64,000 nucleotides of DNA from Pictodentalium vernedei (Eukaryota; Mollusca; Scaphopoda; Dentaliida; Dentaliidae), in contig CM062294.1 in the NCBI GenBank assembly GCA_031216915.1, positions 159,171,455 to 159,235,454 of the forward strand, given 5' to 3'. The position numbers were made by a program, and so were the translations under genes. This document shows positions 1 to 9,769 of the stretch, in pieces. Position 1 is the stretch's first letter. Each line of letters begins with the position of its first letter. The notes under the pieces were generated by a model that saw only the letters and a program-made list of their open reading frames with translations, ran no database searches and was not told the DNA's origin.

Positions 1-322
1 CTTAATCTGTCACTCATGAAATCTCGAAAATGAAAATTTAGGCTGCGATCAATATCGTTAGAGGCACTGGTTATAACTCCAGCTTACGGACTCATTCCAA
101 AGAACAAAGTTGTTTTAAAAAACCCAAATATGCCCTATAAATCATTAAACTATCTGTAGTACATACCTAGCATGGTGATATATTTGTCAACTTTATCATG
201 CTTCATCAATAAATCTCTCAGCATTTTCACCGATTGTACCATGTCCATGCTTCTCTCTTTTCTTAAAACATGAATTGAACGTCGAACAGTTGATCCTGGG
301 CTGGAATGAATTGTGGTGCGCA
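1..322. repeat. Fragment of the 4.5-kb tandem unit
   Basis: This segment matches 17618-17940 of the complete unit farther right almost base for base. It ends at gtggtgcgcac, where R800 begins. On the minus strand, 167-321 is the truncated form of the exon-like block described at 17786-17949, with the GT of the donor site at 165-166. No other gene is seen here. Confidence 0.85.
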
Positions 323-1102
323 CGAATGAATGAATGAAAGGTTTTAGCGCGCCGAAGGCGCGCAGGGACGATGTGGGATTTACAAATCCCTTGCGACCCG
401 GTTAACCTTATTTTATTCCCTTGGACCACACAGGCCTAGCTTTCCTATTGCCCAAAATGGAGTCTGAGGGGGTTATGCACGCGGTTAGAATACCCGGCAG
501 TTTACGTTGGAGTGTTAGATGGTCAATACTCAATCCCTCAACGCCTTTAAAACTATTAGAGAGCGAGCCCTATTCGGTTCCAGTTCGGGGATGGTAGAGG
601 TTTGAGTCCCACCATGGTGGCGAGCCAGAATGTAATGTTGTCCGATGGCAAGTTTAAGGGAAGAAGAGAAAAGAAAACCAAACAGCAACGCCGGTTTGGT
701 AGCGGCCCCGGTATATGACTATAGCGGTTACAAAAAAGAAGTGGAGAAAGCTCCAACAGTTTAGTTTTAAAAAAACCGGAGTGATCCATCAAGCCTTCTG
801 GGAGATAGGATGTGAGGTATCTGGTTATCCTTCGGGAATTCCAAATGTCCTCCTCCACCCCCCCCCAAAAAAAAAAAACCTCTCACTGACACACACCCTC
901 AAGCCCTTAAAATGGCTGTTAAATCTTTATTCAAATGTTTATTTATATCAAATGTACACTCGTTCCCAGCCAGACAAGCTTGTTTCAATCCTTGCCTAGC
1001 GTTTGGTGGTTTCTTGTATATGTTGCAGAAAAGTAGGTTGCACCAATTCCTCCTACTCTTTGTCTACCATTTCCATGCGTCTTCTTGATAAGAGTGTTGC
1101 AA
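323..1102 (-). repeat. R800 repeat, copy a
   Basis: An ~800-bp repeat found ten times in the window, named R800 here. In its own orientation it begins cttgcaac(a)ctctt and ends in a GCGCGCCTTCGGCGCGC hairpin followed by (CATT)n. Inside are a G/C homopolymer, a palindrome TTTAACAGCCCTTTTAAGGG, and a B-box-like string GGTTTGAGTCC at 599-609 on the + strand here. Its open frames drift between copies, so I do not call a protein. It may be a SINE-like or other non-autonomous element. Confidence 0.75.
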
Positions 1103-1643
1103 GAAAATTTGAGAATGTTCAGTTAGAAAAGTTATAGGTAGAGAGAGAGATAGGTATCCGCTATTGTATATTGTGCCTGCTGTGTGATTGTTGCTATGGA
1201 TGGGGTAAGGGGTGTGTTTCTTCGGAGCCCACTCCCCACACGCAGAGTTGCGAGGCAATCCTCACAGACTCGATCTTAAAGATCCTTAATGAGTAGCGAG
1301 GCAATCCTCACTGACTCCACGCAGTTTAATTCTATTGAGTAATTTTAATTTACTGTGGATTATTTTGTTTTTCTGTTTAGGGTTCGGTGTTCGTTCAGCT
1401 TCATCATTGATTCACTATCCTTGAGTATGTGGAGGGTTTTGTTATATAGATCTTATTAAACGCGTTTCAATCGCGCTTCAGCAGAGTTGCGAGGCAGTCC
1501 TCACAGACTCTATCCTAAAGTTCCCAATGAGTAGCGAGGCAATCCTCACTGACTCCACGCGATTTAGTTATATTGTATAATTTTTATTTTATTTTAGTTT
1601 ATTATTTTTTTTATTTTATTTTTTTTTTTCATTTTCTGGAAAC
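1103..1643 (-). repeat. 3' region of Jockey-like element, unit 1
   Basis: This stretch follows the stop codon of the truncated reverse transcriptase on the minus strand. It starts with an A/T-rich tract (1570-1640) and contains four copies of a GAGG-CAAT-CCTC hairpin core within longer repeats ('gcgaggcaatcctcac', near 1248, 1298, 1488 and 1536). Between them is a second, decayed copy of the end of ORF2, about 1364-1478, which has matching 'AACGAACACCGA' and 'AACAGAAAAACAAAATAA' on the minus strand. So the 3' end carries an internal tandem duplication. Confidence 0.7.
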
Positions 1644-2394
1644 TTATTTTGTTTTTCTGTTAAGGGATCGGTGTTCGTTCAGCTCAACCATTAATTCACT
1701 ATCTTGGAGTCTGTTGAGAGTTTTGTTTTGTAGGTCTTTTAATCGCGTATCAATAGTTTCTATTTTTGCTAGCTCGTGAAGTTCCTTTATCGGTGTCCAT
1801 TTCGGTTTGCATAGTGCCACTCGCAGGGCATAATTTTGAAGCCTCTGTAACTTCTGAATGTTGGTTTTGCTTAGGTCGCTTGTTATTATGGCACCGTATT
1901 CTAGTACCGGACGTATAAATGTTTTGTAGAGCTTGAGGAGCACATCTTTGTTTGCTCCCCAATTTCTACCTCTGATCATCTTCAGAAAATTGATACGTTT
2001 AGTAGCTCTAACTGTAATGGAGTTTACGTGACTGTTTAGATTGAGATTGCTATCTAGGATAAATCCCAAAAATTTGGCCTCTTTGTTTGCTTCTAGTTTG
2101 TGATCGCATAACTGGAGATCGATACTCGGGACAGGTTTTTTCCTTTGCTTTTTGAAGAACGTAACTTTTTGTGTTTTGGCGGCATTGAGTTTGATGCGCC
2201 ACAGGGCACACCAGCTCTCAAGATCGCGAATGGTATCCTGTAGACGATTTTTAATTATGTTTCTGGACTTGCTGGCTGTCCAAATGCCTTTGTCGTCTGA
2301 GAACTGCGATAGTTGAACAAAGTTTTTCCCTACTTTTTCTATATCATTCACATATATTATGAAAAGAAGCGGACTTAGAACCGACCCTTGTGGT
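1644..2394 (-). pseudogene. Jockey-like reverse transcriptase, C-terminal fragment (unit 1)
   Basis: An open frame of 235 codons that equals the C-terminal third of the reverse transcriptase encoded at 6048-7751. It starts just before motif C (QFSDDKGIW) and runs to NRKTK-stop. Motifs 1 to B are missing because the unit breaks after cccttgtggt, so no polymerase activity is possible. Downstream are the thumb and a C-terminal helical region with the LEYGAIITSDLSK segment typical of Jockey/CR1-like RTs. The frame is open only because the copy is recent; it has no own promoter or start. Confidence 0.88.
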
Positions 2395-2509
2395 CAGCAC
2401 CTCTCAGCATTTTCACCGATTGTACCATGTCCATGCTTCTCTCTTTTCTTAAAACATGAATTGAACGTCGAACAGTTGATCCTGGGCTGGAATGAATTGT
2501 GGTGCGCAC

Positions 2510-3300
2510 GAATGAATGAATGAAAGGTTTTAGCGCGCCGAAGGCGCACAGGGACGATGTGGGATTTACAAATCCCTTGCGACCCGGTTAACCTTATTTT
2601 ATTCCCTTGGACCACACAGGCCTAGCTTTCCTATTGCCCAAAATGGAGTCTGATGGGGTTATGCACGCGGTTAGAATACCCGGCAGTTTACGTTGGAGTG
2701 TTAGATGGTCAATACTCAATCCCTCAAGGCCTTTAAAACTATTAGAGAGCGAGCCCTATTCGGTTCCAGTTCGGGGATGGTAGAGGTTTGAGTCCCACCA
2801 TGGTGGCGAGCCAGAATGTAATGTTGTGCGATGGCAAGTTTAAGGGAAGAAGAGAAAAGAAAACCAAACAGCAACGCCGGTTTGGTAGCGGCCCCGGTAT
2901 ATGACTATAGCGGTTACAAAAAAGAAGTGGAGAAAGCTCCAACAGTTTAGTTTAAAAAAACCCAGAGTGATCCATCAAGTCTTCTGGGAGATAGGATGCC
3001 GTATGTGATTTTGAGGTATCTGGTTATCCTTCGGGAATTCCAAATGACCTCCTCCACCCCCCCCCCAAAAAAAAACCTCTCACTGACACTCACCCTCAAG
3101 CCCTTAAAAGGGCTGTTAAATCTTTATTCAAATGTTTATTTATATCAAATGTACACTCGTTCCCAGCCAGACAAGCTTGTTTCAATCCTTGCCTAGCGTT
3201 TGGTGGTTTCTTGTATATGTTGCAGAAAAGTAGGTTGCACCAATTCCTCCTACGCTTTGTCTACCATTTCCATGCGTCTTCTTGATAAGAGTGTTGCAAG
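2510..3300 (-). repeat. R800 repeat, copy b
   Basis: Second tandem copy of R800 in the 2.2-kb units, near-identical to copy a. The B-box-like string is at about 2785-2795 on the + strand. Its C/A homopolymer (about 3055-3075) differs in length from the other copies. Confidence 0.75.
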
Positions 3301-3840
3301 AAAATTTGAGAATGTTCAGTTAGAAAAGTTATAGGTAGAGAGAGAGATAGGTATCCGCTATTGTATATTGTGCCTGCTGTGTGATTGTTGCTATGGATGG
3401 GGTAAGGGGTGTGTTTCTTCGGAGCCCACTCCCCACACGCAGAGTTGCGAGGCAATCCTCACAGACTCAATCTTAAAGATCCTTAATGAGTAGCGAGGCA
3501 ATCCTCACTGACTCCACGCAGTTTAATTCTATTGAGTAATTTTAATTTACTGTGGATTATTTTGTTTTTCTGTTTAGGGTTCGGTGTTCGTTCAGCTTCA
3601 TCATTGATTCACTATCCTGGAGTATGTGGAGGGTTTTGTTATATAGATCTTATTAAACGCGTTTCAATCGCGCTTCAGCAGAGTTGCGAGGCAGTCCTCA
3701 CAGACTCTATCCTAAAGTTCCCAATGAGTAGCGAGGCAATCCTCACTGACTTCACGCGATTTAGTTATATTGTATAATTTTTATTTTATTTTAGTTTATT
3801 ATTTTTTTTATTTTATTTTTTTTTTTCATTTTCTGGAAAC
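3301..3840 (-). repeat. 3' region of Jockey-like element, unit 2
   Basis: Same organisation as 1103-1643: an A/T-rich tract at 3770-3835, four GAGG-CAAT-CCTC hairpin repeats, and a decayed duplicate of the ORF2 end at about 3560-3675. No independent gene. Confidence 0.7.
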
Positions 3841-4591
3841 TTATTTTGTTTTTCTGTTAAGGGATCGGTGTTCGTTCAGCTCAACCATTAATTCACTATC
3901 TTGGAGTCTGTTGAGAGTTTTGTTTTGTAGGTCTTTTAATCGCGTATCAATAGTTTCTATTTTTGCTAGTTCGTGAAGTTCCTTTATCGGTGTCCATTTC
4001 GGTTTGCATAGTGCCACTCGCAGGGCATAATTTTGAAGCCTCTGTAGCTTCTGAATGTTGGTTTTGCTTAGGTCGCTTGTTATTATGGCACCGTATTCTA
4101 GTACCGGACGTATAAATGTTTTGTAGAGCTTGAGGAGCACATCTTTGTTTGCTCCCCAATTTCTACCTCTGATCGTCTTCAGAAAATTGATACGTTTAGT
4201 AGCTCTAACTGTAATGGAGTTTACGTGACTGTTTAGATTGAGATTGCTATCTAGGATAAATCCCAAAAATTTGGCCTCTCTGTTTGCTTCTAGTTTGTGA
4301 TCGTATAACTGGAGATCGATACTCGGGACTGGTTTTTTCCTTTGCTTTTTGAAGAACGTAACTTTTTGAGTTTTGGCGGCATTGAGTTTGATGCGCCACA
4401 GGGCACACCAGCTCTCAAGATCGCGAATGGTATCCTGTAGACGATTTTTAATCATGTTTCTGGACTTGCTGGCTGTCCAAATGCCTTTGTCGTCTGAGAA
4501 CTGCGATAGTTGAACAAAGTTTTTCCCTACTTTTTCTATATCATTCACATATATTATGAAAAGAAGCGGACTTAGAACCGACCCTTGTGGT
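3841..4591 (-). pseudogene. Jockey-like reverse transcriptase, C-terminal fragment (unit 2)
   Basis: Second tandem copy of the 235-codon RT tail, differing from the first by a handful of residues (for example N-M in SRNMIKNRL and K-R in EANREAKFL). It breaks at the same nucleotide as unit 1. It has motif C and the C-terminal region only and is non-functional. Confidence 0.88.
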
Positions 4592-4706
4592 CAGCATCTC
4601 TCAGCATTTTCACCGATTGTACCATGTCCATGCTTCTCTCTTTTCTTAAAACATGAATTGAACGTCGAACAGTTGATCCTGGGCTGGAATGAATTGTGGT
4701 GCGCAC

Positions 4707-5506
4707 GAATGAATGAATGAAAGGTTTTAGCGCGCCGAAGGCGCGCAGGGACGATGTGGGATTTACAAATCCCTTGCGACCCGGTTAACCTTATTTTATT
4801 CCCCTGGACCACACAGGCCTAGCTTTCCTATTGCCCAAAATGGAGTCTGAGGGGGTTATGCACGCGGTTAGAATACCCGGCAGTTTACGTTGGAGTGTTA
4901 GATGGTCAATACTCAATCCCTCAAGGCCTTTAAAACTATTAGAGAGCGAGCCCTATTCGGTTCCAGTTCGGGGATGGTAGAGGTTTGAGTCCCACCATGG
5001 TGGCGAGCCAGAATGTAATGTTGTGCGATGGCAAGTTTAAGGGAAGAAGAGAAAAGAAAACCAAACAGCAACGCCGGTTTGGTAGCGGCCTCGGTTTATG
5101 ACTATAGCGGTTACAAAAAAGAAGTGGAGAAAGCTCCAACAGTTTAGTTTTAAAAAAAACGGAGTGATCCATCGAGCCTTCTGGGAGATAGGATGCCGTA
5201 TGTGGTTTTGAGGTATCTGGTTATCCTTCGGGAATTCCAAATGACCTCCTCCACCCCCCCCCCCCCCAAAAAAAAAAAAAACCTCTCACTGACACACACC
5301 CTCAAGCCCTTAAAATGGCTGTTAAATCTTTATTCAAATGTTTATTTATATCAAATGTACTCTCGTTCCCAGCCAGACAAGCTTGTTTCAATCCTTGCCT
5401 AGCGTTTGGTGGTTTCTTGTATATGTTGCAGAAAAGTAGGTTGCACCAATTCCTCCTACGCTTTGTCTACCATTTCCATGCGTCTTCTTGATAAGAGTGT
5501 TGCAAG
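4707..5506 (-). repeat. R800 repeat, copy c (outer end of left palindrome arm)
   Basis: Third R800 in minus orientation, at the outer end of the left arm. Its inverted partner is 13031-13834. It has a long C-run followed by an A-run at about 5255-5281, longer than in copies a and b. Confidence 0.75.
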
Positions 5507-6047
5507 AAAATTTGAGAATGTTCAGTTAGAAAAGTTATAGGTAGAGAGAGAGATAGGTATCCGCTATTGTATATTGTGCCTGCTGTGTGATTGTTGCTAT
5601 GGATGGGGTAAGGGGTGTGTTTCTTCGGAGCCCACTCCCCACACGCAGAGTTGCGAGGCAATCCTCACAGACTCAATCTTAAAGATCCTTAATGAGTAGC
5701 GAGGCAATCCTCACTGACTCCACGCAGTTTAATTCTATTGAGTAATTTTAATTTACTGTGGATTATTTTGTTTTTCTGTTTAGGGTTCGGTGTTCGTTCA
5801 GCTTCATCATTGATTCACTATCCTGGAGTATGTGGAGGGTTTTGTTATATAGATCTTATTAAACGCGTTTCAATCGCGCTTCAGCAGAGTTGCGAGGCAG
5901 TCCTCACAGACTCTATCCTAAAGTTCCCTATGAGTAGCGAGGCAATCCTCACTGACTCCACGCGATTTAGTTATATTGTATAATTTTTATTTTATTTTAG
6001 TTTATTATTTTTTTTATTTTATTTTTTTTTTTTCATTTTCTGGAAAC
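5507..6047 (-). repeat. 3' region of Jockey-like element, left arm
   Basis: This is the 3' region described at 1103-1643, here following a longer ORF2. The A/T-rich tract lies at about 5975-6040, next to the ORF2 stop, and the four GAGG-CAAT-CCTC hairpin repeats and duplicated ORF2 tail follow. Its mirror copy is 12501-13030. Confidence 0.7.
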
Positions 6048-8875
6048 TTATTTTGTTTTTCTGTTAAGGGATCGGTGTTCGTTCAGCTCAACCATTAATT
6101 CACTATCTTGGAGTCTGTTGAGAGTTTTGTTTTGTTGGTCTTTTAATCGCGTATCAATAGTTTCTATTTTTGCTAGCTCGTGAAGTTCCTTTATCGGTGT
6201 CCATTTCGGTTTGCATAGTGCCACTCGCAGGGCATAATTTTGAAGCCTCTGTAGCTTTTGAATGTTGGTTTTGCTTAGGTCGCTTGTTATTATGGCACCG
6301 TATTCTAGTACCGGACGTATAAATGTTTTGTAGAGCTTGAGGAGCACATCTTTGTTTGCTCCCCAATTTCTACCTCTGATCATCTTCAGAAAATTGATAC
6401 GTTTAGTAGCTCTAACTGTAATGGAGTTTACGTGACTGTTTAGATTGAGATTGCTATCTAGGATAAATCCCAAAAATTTGGCCTCTTTGTTTGCTTCTAG
6501 TTTGTGATCGTATAACTGGTGATCGATACTCGGGACTGGTTTTTTCCTTTGCTTTTTGAAGAACGTAACTTTTTGAGTTTTGGCGGCATTGAGTTTGATG
6601 CGCCACAGGGCACACCAGCTCTCAAGATCGCGAATGGTATCCTGTAGACGATTTTTAATTATGTTTCTGGACTTGCTGGCTGTCCAAATGCCTTTGTCGT
6701 CTGAGAACTGCGATAGTTGAACAAAGTTTTTCCCTTCCTTTTCTATATTATTCACATATATTATGAAAAGTAGCGGACTTAGAACCGACCCTTGTGGTGT
6801 TCCGGCTTCGAGTATTACTTCCTCTGACACCTCACGATTAACCCTCACCTTGATTTTTCGGTCAGTCAGAAATGATGATATGATCCTTAGAATTTTAGTG
6901 GGTAATCCCATTTTCGCTAGTTTATATCTCACGCTATTGTGCCATACCGAGTCGAACACTTTTTCTACATCCAAGAAAAGCGCGGTTCCGATTTCGTTTT
7001 GACTAAATGCTGTTTTCATATAATCGACCAGTCTATATACGTGTTCGATTCCCTCTTTCTGACTCCTATACGCTCTTTGCCATTTGTTGAAAAAGTTGAT
7101 TGATTCGAGATAGCTGCGAAGTCTCGTAGTGAGAATCCGCTCAAATATTTTCCCAACACAGCTAAGCAAGCTGATTGGGCGGTAGTTAGAAGGGTTGGTA
7201 AGGTCTTTGTCGGGTTTAGGTATCATGACTCCCGTGGACACTTTCCAGCATTTTGGGAAGTACCCACAGGAGAGACAGCAATTTAAGAGTTTGGTAAGTC
7301 TGCAGTAGAAGATGTTGGGGCACTGTTTCATTTTTTTGTAAGAGACTTCGTCTTCTCCTGGGGACGAAGATGACCTGCATTTTCTGATTATACCCATGAC
7401 CTCTTCTACGCTTATTGGTTCGGTTAATTCATGGTCGTCCCCGTCTTCATGCCTTTGGTCGAAGTTCGGTTCATTGAAGATTGAGTTGTTATCTTGGACA
7501 AATTTATTTACTCGTACCTTAAAATCGTTGTCATATCTGTTCCCTTCTTGTGGACGATGTGCCTTCTTTAGAAGTTCGGCAAAAGCACTGGCCTTTGCCT
7601 TGTCGTCTATGGCCATAGATCCGTCGCTAGTCTTTAACGCATTATTATTGGCAATTTTGCTCTTTTGGCCAGTAAGAGTTTTAAATGTATCCCAGAACCT
7701 CTTAGGTTCTCTCAGCCCATTTAGGTTTTCGGTTACTTTTTCCCATCTCACGCGATTGTCGTTAGCTATGGCTTTTTTACTTCCCCGTGAAGGCGATTAT
7801 ACGCGGTTTTAAGTTCTGCTCTTTTCATTTGATCACTCTCTGATTGGTAAGTCCGGAAGGCTTTTCTTTTTTGTTTGATTATTTGAAGAGTTGTTTGGGT
7901 TATTCTGTTTATCCGCGTCTTTACTGTTTGCTTGGGACAGATTTCATCTAGTGTACTGTTGATAACCTCGTTAAGGTGGGTGCAGGCTTTTTCTAGTTCA
8001 TGAACATTTGAGGGGTCATTTGCCTTTATTTTTACTTCGATAATGTTTCTGAAGAGGTTCCAGTCAATTTTTGATAGGTTCCTCCTATTCACTGGAGGAT
8101 ACCTTGCGGGACCAGTATTACATTTCAGAGTGGTGTGAACCGGCAGGTGATCACTGCCTAGATCATCATCTCCTACAAATATGTCTTGCATTTGGCTGGT
8201 TAGTGATTTGCTGGTGATAATCAAGTCTAGGATATCTGATTGATGGAGTGGGTTGTTGCTTATGTATGTTACGTCTTGATCGTTATTTACCACGAATAGA
8301 TCGAGTTCTTCAATGATGTGGAGGGCGTCACCATTAGGCTCAGTCTTATGACAACCGAATACCTGGTGTTTGGAATTGAATTCACCCAAGAATATGCAGT
8401 GCTTGTACTTGTTGGTAAAAAATTCAAATACTTTACTGTCTACTGTTGCTTGCGGCTTTTTATAATATGATATGATGGCCACGTGTTTGTGGTCAAGTTC
8501 AATTTTAGCTGCAATCACTTCAGCATTGAGGTGGTCGCATGGTATTGATTTGTATTTAATCTCCTGCCTTATTAGCAGAGCGACACCGCCGCCTTTTTGG
8601 GCGGGGCGATCTCTTCTAATAATATCAAAACCACATAACGAGAATTGTTTGTTTGGTTTAAGCCAGGTTTCGCTAATTCCAATTACGTCCGTATTTTTTA
8701 AATAATGTGACATTTGCAATTTTTTCTGATTAACGCTTCGAGCGTTCCACTGGTTTGGTTTAAGCCAGGTTTCGCTAATTCCAATTACGTCCGTATTTTT
8801 TAAATAATGTGACATTTGCAAATTTTTCTGATTAGCGCTTCGAGCGTTCCACTGGACTATTTTTAGTGTATCCAT
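6048..8875 (-). pseudogene. Jockey-like ORF2 (endonuclease-reverse transcriptase), left arm, frameshifted
   Basis: Encodes the APE-type endonuclease and reverse transcriptase that carry out target-primed reverse transcription. The endonuclease frame (8875-7766) shows QWNARS, SETWLKP, a GEFNS version of GDFNS, and GSDHLPV. The RT frame (7751-6048, 567 codons) shows NYRPISLLS, motif A FLDVEKVFDSVW, motif B GTPQGSVLSPLLF and motif C QFSDDKG. The frames are broken near 7765-7775 by loss of one G after an A-run, compared with the right arm. A 102-bp in-frame tandem duplication near the start repeats 34 residues. Jockey-like is judged from the CCHC gag tail upstream and the RT style; a related clade is possible. 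Confidence 0.9.
8651..8854 (-). repeat. 102-bp tandem duplication inside the endonuclease
   Basis: The string gtttggtttaagccagg occurs at 8651 and again at 8753. The repeated 102 bp (34 codons) covers the N-terminal endonuclease strand with QWNARS through SETWLKPN. It is in frame and absent from the right arm, so it arose after the palindrome formed. It would duplicate the catalytic Asn and Glu region and probably prevent folding. Confidence 0.85.
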
Positions 8876-8943
8876 GAGTGGTTTAGGAATAACTGTACTA
8901 AGTTTATTTAAGTTTAATTACTATTTGTGATATTGTTACAAAA

Positions 8944-9311
8944 TTATATTCTGTTGACGGCCGCTTCTAATAGCGTGTGAGATATTTGAGTATTATATAA
9001 CTTAGAGGCTGTTTTACTAATCTCTTTGCAAACGTCCGAAAGACTGGTGTCCAAGTGTTTCTTCATTATGCTGAAAATAGAGCCAGCCATTAGAGTACAC
9101 GTGGAATAAGGGGAAGATGAGTTCTCGACATTACTTGCATTTAGAGCTTTAAGCTGGATGTTTGTTTTAACTTTTTTGAAGTGGCTACAACCCCGGTAGT
9201 TGCTGGGGTGTTGACCACCGCAATTCGGACATTTCAGAGTTTTAGCACTACATGCCTTCGAGATGTGTTTGTCACCGCATTTCATACATCGTTGCTCCCC
9301 GTTGCATTTGT
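8944..9311 (-). pseudogene. Gag (ORF1) C-terminal fragment, left arm
   Basis: The C-terminal part of the retroelement nucleocapsid-like ORF1 protein. Reading inward from the palindrome centre it shows CCHC zinc knuckles, RCMKCGDKHISKAC and CPNCGGQHPSNYRGC, the pattern of Jockey-clade Gag, then about 70 residues without motif. The N-terminal part of Gag is missing. Codons reading into the other arm produce a spurious extension (9312-9393) that is an inverted copy of the same DNA. The stop at 8944 leaves 68 bp before ORF2, normal two-ORF spacing. Confidence 0.82.
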
Positions 9312-9701
9312 CAGAAATTTGGGCACTTGTCACACAAATGCAACGGGGAGCAACGATGTATGAAATGCGGTGACAAACACATCGCGAAGGCATGTAGTGC
9401 TAAAACTCTGAAATGCCCGAATTGCGGTGGTCAACACCCCAGCAACTACCGGGGTTGTAGCCACTTCAAAAAAGTTAAAACAAACATCCAGCTTAAAGCT
9501 CTAAATGTAAGTAATGTCGAGAACTCATCTTCCCCTTATTCCACGTGTACTCTAATGGCTGGCTCTATTTTCAGCATAATGAAGAAACACTTGGACACCA
9601 GTCTTTCGGACGTTTGCAAAGAGATTAGTAAAACAGCCTCCAAGTTATATAATACTCAAATATCTCACACGCTATTAGAAGCGGCCGTCAACAGAATATA
9701 A
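9309..9701 (+). pseudogene. Gag (ORF1) C-terminal fragment, right arm
   Basis: Mirror copy of 8944-9311, but it keeps 22 bp more: the frame starts inside the first knuckle (CQKFGHLSHKC), followed by RCMKCGDKHIAKAC and CPNCGGQHPSNYRGC. It is 5'-truncated by the palindrome centre. The second and third knuckles are intact, so the RNA-binding module is complete but there is no N-terminal half. Confidence 0.83.
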
Positions 9702-9769
9702 TTATGTAACAATATTACAAATAGTAATTAAACTTAAATAAACTTAGTACAGTTATTCCTAAACCATTC

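Larger units (their letters stand above)
215..4597. repeat. Two 2.2-kb tandem units (R800 + 3' end of Jockey-like element)
   Basis: The block starting ctctcagcatttt at 215 recurs at 2401 and 4598, periods 2186 and 2197 bp. Each unit runs from the edge of the 4.5-kb unit through R800, a hairpin-rich 3' region and the last 235 codons of a reverse transcriptase, and breaks at the same point (cccttgtggt followed by cagca at 2394 and 4591). The identical breakpoint in both shows head-to-tail amplification of one deletion product rather than separate insertions. Differences are a few substitutions and homopolymer length changes. Confidence 0.9.

Noticed and set aside
599-625. tRNA gene
   Set aside because: Only a B-box-like string is present; no cloverleaf could be built.
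1573-1779. 68-codon hydrophobic frame rich in Phe and Tyr
   Set aside because: Translation of the T-rich complement of the retroelement A/T tract; repeated at 3770 for the same reason.
1750-1962. 70-codon frame with MGSKQRCAPQALQN
   Set aside because: Alternative frame within the RT tail; it recurs with every RT copy and shows no independent conservation.
9252-9393. Frames reading through the palindrome centre into gag (MPSRCVCHRISY)
   Set aside because: These codons are the other arm's gag read antisense, an artefact of the inverted junction.
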